The notes under the pieces were generated by a model. That model worked only from the letters and a program-made list of their open reading frames with translations. It did no database searches and was not told the DNA's origin. A stretch of 64,000 bases of DNA from Solimonas_A sp052035235. GTDB taxonomy: Bacteria > Pseudomonadota > Gammaproteobacteria > Nevskiales > Nevskiaceae. The translations under genes and the position numbers were made by a program. This document shows, one piece after another, positions 13,642 through 22,400 of this stretch (positions are counted from its first letter, which is position 1; the number at the start of each line of letters is the position of its first letter). The stretch lies in contig JBPOHT010000026.1 of NCBI GenBank assembly GCA_052035235.1, positions 1 to 64,000 on the forward strand, read 5' to 3'.

Positions 13642-14151
13642 ATGGGGGTGATTTCGTGGTCAATGTTCAGGGGAACCGTCATCAAGTCCGCGGCCTGGCT
13701 GGCCTGCGCCTGGCTGACGCCGGTGTCTGCGGGGCAGCCGAGTACCGAGTGGGATGCCTGCTTCCAGGGGGCAGGGGAGTACTACGGGATTTCGCCAGTG
13801 CTGCTCAAGGCGATGGCGATCCAGGAGAGCTCGCTGAATCCCATGGCCAGGAACCAGAACACCAATGGGACCTGGGACATCGGGCTGCTGCAGATCAATC
13901 AGACCTGGTGGGAGCGACTGCGGGCGCTCGGGATACGTCCGGAGGATCTCTGGGATCCCTGCGTGTCGATCTACACCGGGGCGTGGATTCTGGCTCAGAA
14001 CATCCAGCAGTACGGCTACAACTGGAAGGCGGTCGGCACGTACAACGCCGGAACCCGCAAGGATCCAGCGGTCGAGGCACGGCGCAATGAGTACGCGCGT
14101 CGCGTGCATCGTCATCTTCGCGGCCTGCCTGAGCGGCTGCGCGACCCCTGA
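13642..14151 (+). CDS. Lytic transglycosylase of the transfer system
   Basis: 169 residues from the ATG at 13642; an ATG at 13663 is also possible. A signal peptide (VIKSAAWLACAWLTPVSAG) leads to a SLT/IagB-like domain with the catalytic glutamate in AMAIQESSLNPMA, then GTWDIGLLQINQTWW and the YNAGTRKDP tail motif. It should cut peptidoglycan in the periplasm to allow assembly of the secretion channel, like VirB1 or F Orf169. It is the first gene of the transfer operon and overlaps the next gene by 65 bases. Confidence 0.88.
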   Translation: MGVISWSMFRGTVIKSAAWLACAWLTPVSAGQPSTEWDACFQGAGEYYGISPVLLKAMAIQESSLNPMARNQNTNGTWDIGLLQINQTWWERLRALGIRPEDLWDPCVSIYTGAWILAQNIQQYGYNWKAVGTYNAGTRKDPAVEARRNEYARRVHRHLRGLPERLRDP

Positions 14152-14953
14152 GCCCCTACTGCCGTTGAAGGCAGCCTACCGGCCGGAGCCGGTTCGGGTC
14201 GTTCAGATCACCGACTGGTCCGAACTGGACGGTCTGCGTGCCAGCTTCGTGCTCTGCGGGCCGCGAGTCTGCCCTTCCGCCAGCCCCAAGACTCGCATCG
14301 ATTCGCTCGCCCAGGTGGCCCGTCCGGCCACCTCGGTGCCGCCCGCGATTCCGCCGCCGCCCGAGTTCTCGCGGGAGGCCCTGGATTCCTACCTGGCCGC
14401 CGCCGAGGCGCGCCAGCGTACCGATGCCCCTGAGGGCGAGCCCGAACAGGTCCCCGCGATCGTTACGGTCGCGCAGGTAGCCGCGGCCGCATCGGCGTCG
14501 GCGGCCGCCCCGGCGAATGAGCGCAGTTACCAGGTGAGGTTCACAGGCACGGCGACTCGCCTGTCGCCAGAAGCGATTCAGGACCTCTACGCCTGGATCC
14601 AGCATTTCGATGACGTACCGATCCGCTATGCACTGCGAATCACCGGGCCCGTCGGGCGTGCGACCGCAGATCGCCGTCTCGGCGCCGTCTACCAGGCCTT
14701 GCGCTCCTACGGCGTGCCGGTGTTTCGCCTCAGTTCGTCATTCGCGCCGACTGCGGCGCCCGACTCCGAGCACGACGGAAAGACCGTGACCGTCACCGTC
14801 ACGGCGTTCGCAGGCTTCGTTTCCGAATCAGAACAACCGAACCCCGCCGCCTACGGGGATCGAGGGACGTTGGCCGATGAGCGCGCGGCCGATCTCGACA
14901 CGTCCACCTCACCCGCGCGTTCGCTTCAGCCATCCACTTTGAATCAGGAGTAG
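14087..14953 (+). CDS. Proline/alanine-rich lipoprotein of the transfer operon
   Basis: 288 residues from the ATG at 14087, inside the end of the transglycosylase gene. A lipoprotein signal MSTRVACIVIFAACLSGCAT has its lipobox cysteine at residue 18. After a proline- and alanine-rich stretch (about 75-145) the C-terminal domain (SYQVRFTGTATRLSPEAIQD, then YALRITGPVGRATADRRLGA, YQALRSYGVPVFRL) resembles an OmpA-like peptidoglycan-binding fold in layout (motif NNxxLSxxRA not clear). No F-system homologue recognised; probably an envelope component. Six bases separate it from pilin 1. Confidence 0.75.
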   Translation: MSTRVACIVIFAACLSGCATPEPLLPLKAAYRPEPVRVVQITDWSELDGLRASFVLCGPRVCPSASPKTRIDSLAQVARPATSVPPAIPPPPEFSREALDSYLAAAEARQRTDAPEGEPEQVPAIVTVAQVAAAASASAAAPANERSYQVRFTGTATRLSPEAIQDLYAWIQHFDDVPIRYALRITGPVGRATADRRLGAVYQALRSYGVPVFRLSSSFAPTAAPDSEHDGKTVTVTVTAFAGFVSESEQPNPAAYGDRGTLADERAADLDTSTSPARSLQPSTLNQE

Positions 14954-14958
14954 CTTCC

Positions 14959-15291
14959 ATGGAACTCGTTCAGACCCTCCCGGCCGAGCAGGCCATCACC
15001 CAGAACCGCATCAAGCACGTCATTTTCGTGACGGCCCTGATGCTGGCGATGATCCCGGTCGCGGATGCCGGCACGACCGGCGCCGCCTTCCAGACCTTCT
15101 ACACGTTCATCAACGATGCGGCGACGGGCTACCTCGGCCGTGGCATCGCTCTGACGGGCGGCGTGATCGGACTCGGCATGGGCGCGGCCACCGGCAAGGC
15201 CTTGCCGGCCGCCATCGGCATCGTCCTGGCGATCTTCGGCGCCCTGGGCCCGGCGATCGTCAACTCGATCTTTGCCTCGGCAATCATCTAA
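14959..15291 (+). CDS. traA: TraA-like pilin 1
   Basis: 110 residues. A long leader with hydrophobic VIFVTALMLAMIPVADAG and an ADAG peptidase site near residue 37 gives a mature protein of about 73 residues with two hydrophobic helices (LGRGIALTGGVIGLGMGAA and AIGIVLAIFGALGPAIVNSI). Matches the VirB2/TraA-type cyclic or linear pilin size. The mature part is almost identical to the next gene, while the leaders differ. It lies directly before the second pilin and TraL. Confidence 0.85.
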   Translation: MELVQTLPAEQAITQNRIKHVIFVTALMLAMIPVADAGTTGAAFQTFYTFINDAATGYLGRGIALTGGVIGLGMGAATGKALPAAIGIVLAIFGALGPAIVNSIFASAII

Positions 15292-15356
15292 GCGATCCAG
15301 CCCGCGCCAGGCGATCGCCTGGCGCGGGCAGACGCTCTCCACGCAAGGAGAAGCAC

Positions 15357-15683
15357 ATGAGCAGTCTCGCCATCCAACACCAAGGAATGGAGCTCCGGCA
15401 GAAGCGCAATCTGATGATCGCGCTCAGCGCGGCCCTACTGCTGCCGGTGGCAGCGGAAGCGGCCACCACTGGCGGTGCATTCCTGACCTTCTACAACTTC
15501 ATCTTCCAGGCCGCTACCGGCTATCTGGGCCGCGGCATCGCTCTCACCGGCGGAATCATCGGCCTCGGCATGGGCGCGGCCACCGGCAAGGCCCTGCCGG
15601 CTGCCATCGGCATCGTCCTGGCGATCTTCGGCGCCCTGGGTCCTGCGATCGTCAACTCGATCTTCTCGTCGGCTGTCGTCTGA
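15357..15683 (+). CDS. traA: TraA-like pilin 2
   Basis: 108 residues, MSSLAIQHQGMELRQKRNLM; AAGGAG precedes the ATG. The leader ends LLLPVAAEAATTG. The mature region is nearly the same as pilin 1 from ATGYLGRGIALTGG to the end, with changes grouped at the mature N-terminus (FLTFYNFIFQ against FQTFYTFIND) and the last residues (SSAVV against ASAII). A recent tandem duplication with divergence in the exposed N-terminus. It should be the major pilus subunit or an alternative. Confidence 0.85.
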   Translation: MSSLAIQHQGMELRQKRNLMIALSAALLLPVAAEAATTGGAFLTFYNFIFQAATGYLGRGIALTGGIIGLGMGAATGKALPAAIGIVLAIFGALGPAIVNSIFSSAVV

Positions 15684-15762
15684 CCGCCATTCCGCGGTGT
15701 CAGGCTCCGCCCAACGGTAGGGCCTGGCACCGCGGCTTTTCAGTTCTAGCCACGGTGCGCTG

Positions 15763-16056
15763 ATGTCCGAGCCCTATTTCATTCCGCGGACCCTTGATGA
15801 TCCGCCGTTGTTCTTCCTCTGGAATTTCGATGAGGCCGCCCTCTTCCTGATCTGGGCAATCCTCGGCGCCGTCATGGGCGCGATGACCTTCCTCCTGGGC
15901 GCGATGGTCGGATACCTGTTCGCTCGCGGTTACGCCCGCATGAAGGAGCAGGGCGGGCGAGGCCTGCTGTTCCGCGTGCTGTTCTGGTACGTGCCCTCCG
16001 ACTGGTGGATCACCACGCGCACGCCCAGCGACGTGCGCGAGTACATCGGAGGCTGA
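15763..16056 (+). CDS. traL: Type IV secretion protein TraL
   Basis: 97 residues. Begins MSEPYFIPRTLDDPPLFFLW, a typical TraL start (YxIPRxLDDPP), with two membrane helices (LFLIWAILGAVMGAMTFLLG region) and a polar C-terminus. VirB3-like inner-membrane component that works with the TraC ATPase. Position between pilin and TraE is the standard F order. Confidence 0.9.
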   Translation: MSEPYFIPRTLDDPPLFFLWNFDEAALFLIWAILGAVMGAMTFLLGAMVGYLFARGYARMKEQGGRGLLFRVLFWYVPSDWWITTRTPSDVREYIGG

Positions 16057-16058
16057 CC

Positions 16059-16685
16059 ATGCTGCAGCAGAACTACTCCTCCAAGCTGGCCATGGCCCTC
16101 GGTGGCCGCAAGCTGTGGATGCTGGTGGCCGTCCTCTCGATCACCTCGAACCTGATGCTGTCCTGCAAGATGCTGAATACCAGCACGGCAGAGAAGACCA
16201 TCGTCACGCCGCCGGTTGTGGACAAGGCATTTTGGGTCCACGGCGACGAAGTCTCTCCCGAGTACCTGGAGCAGATGGCGCTGTTCTTCACCGACCAGGT
16301 GCTCACCTACAGCATGGACAACATCGCCGGTCGCGTCGATGTGTTTCTGCGTCATGTCGATCCGGCGTCCTACGGCCCGCTCAAGGTCAAGCTGACCACC
16401 GAAGCCGATCGCATCGTCCACAGCAACCTCGCTTCGGTGTTCTTCCCCGTCGACGTCCGCATTCGGCAGAAGCCGGAGAAGAAGGTCGCGATCACCGGCG
16501 ACCTGGTTTCGATGGTCGGCGAGAAGACCACCGGCAAGCGCCGCGCGATCTTCGTCGTCTCCTTCAAGTACACCAACGGCCGCCTCTACGTGGCCAATTT
16601 CGATGAGGTTTTCAATGAAGCGGATCCGTTCAACGATCAGGGCGTGCCTGCTGGCGATGCCGCTGCTGGTAGCCCTCCGGGTTGA
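16059..16685 (+). CDS. traE: Type IV secretion protein TraE
   Basis: 208 residues from the ATG at 16059, two bases after TraL. One N-terminal membrane helix (KLWMLVAVLSITSNLMLSC), then a VirB8-like periplasmic domain (FWVHGDEVSPEYLEQMALFF, RQKPEKKVAITGDLVSMVG, VVSFKYTNGRLYVANFDE). Forms part of the inner-membrane complex. Overlaps the start of TraK by 71 bases. Confidence 0.9.
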   Translation: MLQQNYSSKLAMALGGRKLWMLVAVLSITSNLMLSCKMLNTSTAEKTIVTPPVVDKAFWVHGDEVSPEYLEQMALFFTDQVLTYSMDNIAGRVDVFLRHVDPASYGPLKVKLTTEADRIVHSNLASVFFPVDVRIRQKPEKKVAITGDLVSMVGEKTTGKRRAIFVVSFKYTNGRLYVANFDEVFNEADPFNDQGVPAGDAAAGSPPG

Positions 16686-17352
16686 GGCAAACCAGGAGAT
16701 CGCCGTCCGGGACGGGGGCAGCGCCACGATCACCGTCTCCGCCCGCGAGCTCACGCGCATCAGCATGGCCGGCGGGGGGCGCCTGGCCAAGGTCTGGGCG
16801 GTTCCCGGGACGATGGAAATCCAGGATGACAAGAAGGCCGGCGAGATTTTCATCAAGCCGCTGAACGTCATGCCCGGGCAGGCGTTCAGCTTCTTCGCGC
16901 GTGACGATCGCGGCGCGACCTTCACGCTGATTGCGACGGCGGCCGATCTTCCTTCGCAGTCCATCCAGCTGAGGAGCACTGGCGGCAGCGTGGCGCCGCC
17001 GGCAGCGCGCCTGCAGTCCTCCGGGCCTACCGAGCCGCATGTCCGCAAGGTCAAGGCACTGATGAAGGCCCTGGCGCTGCGCGAACTGCCCCATGGCTAC
17101 CAGTCCGAGGAACTGGACCAGGCGGTGCCGGTATGGCGCGAAACCGAGGTCCGGATCAAGGAGCGGTGGACTGGCGAACTGGTCGGCGAGATCTGGAGCA
17201 TCCGCAACGCCGGCAACGAGGACCTGCGGTTCTCGGAGGACGAGTTCAAGGACTTCTATGCCGACGTGATCGCCATGGCGATCACCGAGCACGAGGTCAG
17301 GCCCGGTGACTCGACCGAGGTGCTCATCCTTCGCAGAGGTGCTCTGCGATGA
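16615..17352 (+). CDS. traK: Type IV secretion secretin-like protein TraK
   Basis: 245 residues from the ATG at 16615, inside TraE. Signal peptide MKRIRSTIRACLLAMPLLVA, cleavage near VEAN. The N-terminal domain has the secretin-like pattern (GSATITVSARELTRISMAG, then FIKPLNVMPGQAFSFFARDD, FTLIATAADLPSQSI) and the C-terminal domain ends DSTEVLILRRGALR. VirB9-like, sits in the outer-membrane core with TraV and TraB. Its end overlaps the start of TraB by four bases. Confidence 0.9.
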   Translation: MKRIRSTIRACLLAMPLLVALRVEANQEIAVRDGGSATITVSARELTRISMAGGGRLAKVWAVPGTMEIQDDKKAGEIFIKPLNVMPGQAFSFFARDDRGATFTLIATAADLPSQSIQLRSTGGSVAPPAARLQSSGPTEPHVRKVKALMKALALRELPHGYQSEELDQAVPVWRETEVRIKERWTGELVGEIWSIRNAGNEDLRFSEDEFKDFYADVIAMAITEHEVRPGDSTEVLILRRGALR

Positions 17353-18581
17353 GCAGCCTGCCGGAGATCAAGGGGAAAAGCGCCGTCAAGCGCAAGCAGA
17401 TGGCCATCGTGCTGTTCGGCCTGGCCGGCTTCCTGGCCGTCCTGATCGGTGGCCTCTATATGTCCGATCCGAACCGTAAGAACGGCGGCGCGGCGCAGAA
17501 CGCGATGAACAAGCCGCCGCCTGACGTCACCAAGAGTTTCAAGACGCCGGCGTCCGGGCGTACAGACCAGGAGGTTTGGGTCAGCAAGTCGGAGGCCGAT
17601 CTCAAGCAGCTACAGAGCCGGTACGACGACATGGAGCGTCGCCTCAAGGAGGCCGAGGATCGAGGCAGTCGAGGGAGTACCGAACCGCCTCCTCCTTCCA
17701 GCTTTCCTCAGGCCTTCTCGTCCACGGCTGTTCCCAACACACGGGACAACCTGCCGCCGCCCCCGCCGCCATCGGCGATCAGTTCGCGGGCTCAGACAGG
17801 AACGATGTCGTCCGGCCAGGTAGGTCCTGATGGCCAGCCGGTGCGGCAACCGGGCATCCAGGTCATCGACCTTTCCGAGCCGGAAGTGTCCGATCCAGGC
17901 AAGGCCGCCGCGGTGCCGAAGCGAACGTCCAAGAACTACCTGCCGGCGGGCAGTTTTGCCAAGGTCAAGCTTCTTTCGGGCATGGATGCGCCGACAGGGG
18001 CGCTCGCCCGCACCCAGCCAACGCCGGTGTTCATCGTGGTCAAGGATCGCGGCACGCTGCCGAACGACTTCAGGAGCAATGTGCGCGAGTGCAAGATCAT
18101 CGGCGCCGCGTATGGCGACCTGTCGGCCGAGCGCGCCTACATCCGGCTGGAAACGCTCAGCTGTGTCACGCCCGACGACGAGATCGTGGAAGTTGCGGTG
18201 AAGGGCTACGTCGCCGGTGAGGATGGGAAGGCAGGTCTTCGCGGCGATGTCGTCAGCAAGCAAGGCCAGATGATCGGCAAGGCGGCTTTGGCCGGCCTGG
18301 CAAGCGGCCTGGGCACCAGCATCTCGCAGGCCTACACGCAGGTGTCCACCAACCCCCTGGGTGCTGTGCAGACGGTGGATCCCAAGGACATCGGCAAGCA
18401 GGGCCTCGCGCAAGGCGCGGCAACGGCCCTCGAAAAGATCGCGGACTTCTACATCGCGCGCGCCGAGGAACTGTTCCCCGTCATCGAAATCGGCGCGGGA
18501 CGCACCGTGGACATCGTAATCACCGAAGGCGTTCCGCTCGGTGATGCGTTCGAGCGCGCCGCGCTCGCTCTGGAGGAGTAA
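17349..18581 (+). CDS. traB: Type IV secretion protein TraB
   Basis: 410 residues. One N-terminal membrane helix (MAIVLFGLAGFLAVLIGGLY), a coiled-coil (KSEADLKQLQSRYDDMERRL), a proline-rich spacer (about 115-165), then the VirB10/TrbI beta-barrel domain (NYLPAGSFAKVKLLSGMDAP to VDIVITEGVPLG). It bridges inner and outer membrane. It ends directly before TraV. Confidence 0.93.
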   Translation: MSSLPEIKGKSAVKRKQMAIVLFGLAGFLAVLIGGLYMSDPNRKNGGAAQNAMNKPPPDVTKSFKTPASGRTDQEVWVSKSEADLKQLQSRYDDMERRLKEAEDRGSRGSTEPPPPSSFPQAFSSTAVPNTRDNLPPPPPPSAISSRAQTGTMSSGQVGPDGQPVRQPGIQVIDLSEPEVSDPGKAAAVPKRTSKNYLPAGSFAKVKLLSGMDAPTGALARTQPTPVFIVVKDRGTLPNDFRSNVRECKIIGAAYGDLSAERAYIRLETLSCVTPDDEIVEVAVKGYVAGEDGKAGLRGDVVSKQGQMIGKAALAGLASGLGTSISQAYTQVSTNPLGAVQTVDPKDIGKQGLAQGAATALEKIADFYIARAEELFPVIEIGAGRTVDIVITEGVPLGDAFERAALALEE

Positions 18582-18986
18582 ATGAACGAGAAGGTCTATC
18601 TCCGCGCAGCATTGGTGTTTTGCTGCGCTGCGCTGGTCACCCTGATGGCCGGCTGTGCCAGTGATCCCAAGTACGCCTGCGGCGTGCCGGAAACGAATGG
18701 CCGATGCAGGAGCGTATCCGAAGTGGCGGCCGAGGATGATCCGCCGATGCGCATCGCGGGCACGAACCGCTCCGATCGTGCGCCGGCGCCTCCGGCACCG
18801 CCCACGCCCCAGGTGTCGGCGCCGCGGCCGATCCTGGCTTCGCCAGGGCCTGGCTCCGCGATCCTCTCGCGGCCGAGGATTCTGCGCGCCCTGGTGCTGC
18901 CCTGGCAGGACAAGGACGGCGACCTGAACGCCGGCGGCTATGTGTACCTGCGACTGGACGACGGCGAATGGACCATCGGAAAGTAA
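18582..18986 (+). CDS. traV: Type IV secretion lipoprotein TraV
   Basis: 134 residues. Lipoprotein signal with MAGCAS lipobox, a conserved YACGVPETNGRCRSVSEV segment typical of TraV, then a proline-rich stretch and a C-terminal LVLPWQDKDGDLNAGGYVYL, also typical. VirB7-like, anchors the core complex in the outer membrane. Overlaps TraC by 19 bases. Confidence 0.88.
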   Translation: MNEKVYLRAALVFCCAALVTLMAGCASDPKYACGVPETNGRCRSVSEVAAEDDPPMRIAGTNRSDRAPAPPAPPTPQVSAPRPILASPGPGSAILSRPRILRALVLPWQDKDGDLNAGGYVYLRLDDGEWTIGK

Positions 18987-21538
18987 ACCAGCCGCTGTCC
19001 GAGCGCGTCCGCGCCTGGGGACGAAGGACCCTCAACACCCTGCTCAACGAGGAGCCGCCGGGCGCGGTGTACGCCCAGGGCGTACTTCCGCCGTCCATGG
19101 ACGAGCTCCGCAGGCTGGTCGACCTTCACCGGATCGACGGATTCCTGCCCTACGAGAGCTACGATCCCGAGAGCCAGGTGTACTGGAATGGCGACGGCAT
19201 GTCGTTCCTGCTCGAGGTCGCGCCGGCCACCGGCCTGGAGGAGTCCAAGCTGCGCGTCCTGGCGGGACTGTTTTCGCAGGGCTTGAAGGCGGACACGACC
19301 GTACAGACGATCATGTACGGCGACCCCAACATCCATGGCAAGCTGCGCCAATGGCAGCAGGCCCGCGAGGGCAGGGCGACGGTCCGCCAGGACATGATCT
19401 CCGCGCTCGCAAAGAAGCGCGTGGAGTACCTGGCGTCGGGAAACTTCGAGTCGCTGCTTTCAGACCAGCCGTTCCTGATACGCAACTGGCGGATGTTCAT
19501 CTGCATGACGCGCCCGGGCGATCGCGATCACCCGGACGCGTCCGAGATCGAGTACCTGCGGCGTACACGCGAGGCCTTCAAGGGCATCCTGCTGGGTGCC
19601 GGCATGGAGGCCTGGGAGATGCCGCCGGACGACTTCGTGCGGCTGATGGATGGGATTCTCAATCCCCACCCCGGGGAGCGTGCGCCGCTGCGGTACAAGG
19701 AGGACGAGCTCCTGGCCCGCCAGGTGGTCGACGCCGAAACGCTGTACCTGGTTGGGCGCGATTCGGTCAGCACGGTCTACAAGGACTGCCAGACCACGCT
19801 GATGCCCTTCAGCGTGCGCCAGTACCCGCTACAGTGGCCGGGCTGGGGCATGGGCGAGTTGATCGGTTCGCTGTTGAATAACACCCTGCGGTTGCCTTGT
19901 CCGGTGCTATTCACCCAGACGGTGGTCTTCGGCGATCAGACCTCGGCCGCCGGCGACGCCAAGGTCAAGGGCCTTCGTGCGACACAGATGACCGATTCCC
20001 CGATGGGGCGCATCGTCCCGGCCTGGAAGGACCGCAAGCGCGACTGGGATTTCGTCATCAACTCGGTCGAGCAGGGGCACAAGCTGCTGCACTCCCACTT
20101 CCAGATCGTGGCGTTCGCGCCCCACGGCCAGGAGGAGTACTGCGAGCAGCGCGTCCGCGCCGTGTTCGACTCGAATGGCTGGATGCTGGAGCGCAACCGC
20201 TTCTCCACGATGCCGTCGTTCCGCAGTGCGCTGCCGATGATGGCTACGCCCAGCTTCGTTTCGGAGATGAGGCGGCTCGGCCGCCTGCAGACCTTTCTGA
20301 CCTGGTCGGCGATCAACACGGCGCCGACGATCGCCGAATGGAAGGGCACGGAATCGCCACTGCTGATGTTCTTCGGCCGCCGGGGTCAGCTGACCTTCTT
20401 CGATCCATTCGACAACAAGAAGGGCAACTTCAACATCGCCTGCGCCGCGACCTCCGGTGCCGGCAAGAGCTTCGTCACCCAGGAATTCATCACGTCCACT
20501 CTCGGCACTGGCGGACGTGCCTGGGTCATCGACGCCGGCAAGAGCTACAAGAACATTTCGGCCGTCCTCAGCAACGACTCCGCCAAGTCGTTCCTGGAGT
20601 TTTCTTCGGGTTCGAGACTCAACCTGAATCCGTTCACGGACATCAACTCGGCGGAGTTCGCCGAGGAAGAGCTGCCGATGCTGAAGCAGCTGTGCGGCCA
20701 GATGGCATCGCCCGTCGATGCCCTGGACTCCGCGGAAATGTCCTACCTGGAGCAGGCCATCGTGGAGGCCTGGGACAAGTACCAGAACGAGGCGACGATC
20801 TCAGCGGTGGCCAGCCGGCTGGCGCTCGGGCACAACGACAAGCAGAAGGAACTGGCGGTCAAGCTGTATCCGTACACCGCCAAGGGCTCGCACGGCCGCT
20901 TCTTCGAGGGGCGGGCGAACGTCGATATTTCCAGCCCGTTCGTGGTCCTGGAACTGGACGACCTGAGTGCCCGTCCGGACCTGCAGAGCGTCGTGCTGCT
21001 GAGCCTCATGCTCCGCATCTCGGAAGAGATGTATCGCTCCGCGCGCTCGCAGCGAAAGCTCTGCATCATTGACGAGGCATGGCAGATGATGAGCGGTCGT
21101 CAGACCGTGCAGTTCATCGAGCGCGGCTATCGCACGGCGCGCAAGTACGGTGGCCTGTTCATGTCGGTCACCCAGGGCGTGGACGACTACTACAAATCCG
21201 ATGGCGCCACGGCGGCGTTGAACAATGCCGACTGGCTGCTGCTGCTCCGCCAGAAGCCGGAATCCCTGGCGGCTGCCGCCAACAGCGGCCGCATCGTCAT
21301 GGACGGCCCCCTGCGGGACCTCCTGGCGTCCGTCGATACCGTGCAAGGCAAGTATTCGGAGATCGCCATCAAGGGGCCGCAGGGCGTGTCTGTGGGCCGC
21401 TTCATCGTGGATCCGTTCTCCGAAAAGCTCTACTCGACCAAGGACGACGAGTTCCAGTTCATCCAGGACGCCCAGAAGCGCGGCATGCCGATCGCCGACG
21501 CTGTTGAAGAACTCGTGAGAAGGACCGCAAGACGATGA
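18968..21538 (+). CDS. traC: Type IV secretion ATPase TraC
   Basis: 856 residues from the ATG at 18968 inside TraV. VirB4-type hexameric ATPase: Walker A SGAGKSFVTQE near residues 494-503, Walker B RKLCIIDEAWQM near residue 697, and later motif FIERGYRTARKYGGLFMSVT. Full length for TraC. Powers pilus assembly with TraL. Its stop overlaps the TrbI start by four bases. Confidence 0.95.
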   Translation: MDHRKVNQPLSERVRAWGRRTLNTLLNEEPPGAVYAQGVLPPSMDELRRLVDLHRIDGFLPYESYDPESQVYWNGDGMSFLLEVAPATGLEESKLRVLAGLFSQGLKADTTVQTIMYGDPNIHGKLRQWQQAREGRATVRQDMISALAKKRVEYLASGNFESLLSDQPFLIRNWRMFICMTRPGDRDHPDASEIEYLRRTREAFKGILLGAGMEAWEMPPDDFVRLMDGILNPHPGERAPLRYKEDELLARQVVDAETLYLVGRDSVSTVYKDCQTTLMPFSVRQYPLQWPGWGMGELIGSLLNNTLRLPCPVLFTQTVVFGDQTSAAGDAKVKGLRATQMTDSPMGRIVPAWKDRKRDWDFVINSVEQGHKLLHSHFQIVAFAPHGQEEYCEQRVRAVFDSNGWMLERNRFSTMPSFRSALPMMATPSFVSEMRRLGRLQTFLTWSAINTAPTIAEWKGTESPLLMFFGRRGQLTFFDPFDNKKGNFNIACAATSGAGKSFVTQEFITSTLGTGGRAWVIDAGKSYKNISAVLSNDSAKSFLEFSSGSRLNLNPFTDINSAEFAEEELPMLKQLCGQMASPVDALDSAEMSYLEQAIVEAWDKYQNEATISAVASRLALGHNDKQKELAVKLYPYTAKGSHGRFFEGRANVDISSPFVVLELDDLSARPDLQSVVLLSLMLRISEEMYRSARSQRKLCIIDEAWQMMSGRQTVQFIERGYRTARKYGGLFMSVTQGVDDYYKSDGATAALNNADWLLLLRQKPESLAAAANSGRIVMDGPLRDLLASVDTVQGKYSEIAIKGPQGVSVGRFIVDPFSEKLYSTKDDEFQFIQDAQKRGMPIADAVEELVRRTARR

Positions 21539-21885
21539 ACGACTTCAAGACGGCAGGTATCGCGGCCGTGGTCTCCGCCTTTGTGGCGCTCTTTGCCGCC
21601 ATCGGCGGCCGGTTGCTGTCGCCGCCAACGCAGTTCATCACGGTCCAGGTCGAGCAGTTGCTGGCCGAACACATCCAGGCGCAGGCGAAGCGAGAGGCCA
21701 CCAGTGAGCAGCGCCTGCAGGCGGCCGAGGCCTTCGCCCGGCAGCTCGATGCCGCGCTGAACGACGCCGCGCAGCGCCATGGCGCCATCATCCTGGCCAG
21801 CGGCGCGGTCGTGCGCGGTGCGATCGACGTCACGCCGGAGATTCGTGCCTCGCTGGGCCTGGATGTGCCCGGAGAGCAGCCATGA
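21535..21885 (+). CDS. trbI: F-type protein TrbI
   Basis: 116 residues. An N-terminal membrane helix (IAAVVSAFVALFAAIGGRLL) followed by a helical periplasmic part (LAEHIQAQAKREATSEQRLQ) and a conserved end AVVRGAIDVTPEIRASLGLD. Matches F TrbI in size and place, between TraC and TraW. F TrbI affects pilus retraction. Overlaps the next gene by four bases. Confidence 0.8.
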   Translation: MNDFKTAGIAAVVSAFVALFAAIGGRLLSPPTQFITVQVEQLLAEHIQAQAKREATSEQRLQAAEAFARQLDAALNDAAQRHGAIILASGAVVRGAIDVTPEIRASLGLDVPGEQP

Positions 21886-22400
21886 CCCTGGCCGAGATCG
21901 CGACCTCGCAGCGCATCCTCCTGATGCGCGGCCGTCGCCGTGTCGGCCTGCTGGTGCTGGTCAGCCTGGCGCTTCTTGCCCTGCAGGCCCTGGCCTGGCC
22001 CTGCTACCGCTTGAGCCTCAATACCTCCGAGAGCCTACCTGGCTACCTGTACCTGGTGCAGGTCGGAGTGCTGCCCGCCAAGGGCGACTACGTGGCCATC
22101 AGGCCGCCCAAGAATCGATTCTTCCCGGCATGGCTCGGGTTCCTGAAGCGTGTCAGGGGCGTCGCCGGCGACGTCATCGAGGAGCGCGGACGGAAGTTCT
22201 TCGTCAATGGCGAGGAGCTCGCCTACGCGAAGCCGCAATCGCTGAAGGGCGTTCCCCTGCAGGTAGGTCCGGTCGGCGTGCTTCCGCCCGGCCACTACTG
22301 GGTTTGGACACCCCATCCGGATTCGTTCGATTCGAGGTATGCCGATGTGGGCTGGATCAATCAAAGCCGTGTCATTGGCCGTGCTATTCGCCTGCTGTAA
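21882..22400 (+). CDS. traF: Conjugative transfer signal peptidase TraF (S26 family)
   Basis: 172 residues. One membrane helix (LLVLVSLALLALQALAWPC), then the catalytic serine in NTSESLPGYLYLV and the catalytic lysine in GFLKRVRGVAGDVIEE, both in the order of leader peptidases. As in RP4 TraF and TrhF of SXT or R27, it probably processes the pilin precursors of this operon. Overlaps TraW by 62 bases. This is a different protein from the F-type TraF further on. Confidence 0.9.
   Translation: MTLAEIATSQRILLMRGRRRVGLLVLVSLALLALQALAWPCYRLSLNTSESLPGYLYLVQVGVLPAKGDYVAIRPPKNRFFPAWLGFLKRVRGVAGDVIEERGRKFFVNGEELAYAKPQSLKGVPLQVGPVGVLPPGHYWVWTPHPDSFDSRYADVGWINQSRVIGRAIRLL

Noticed and set aside
13302..13685. 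N-terminal extension of the cysteine-rich protein to 290 residues
   Set aside because: Would read antisense through two strong terminators and has low-complexity composition; the start at 13301 is preferred.
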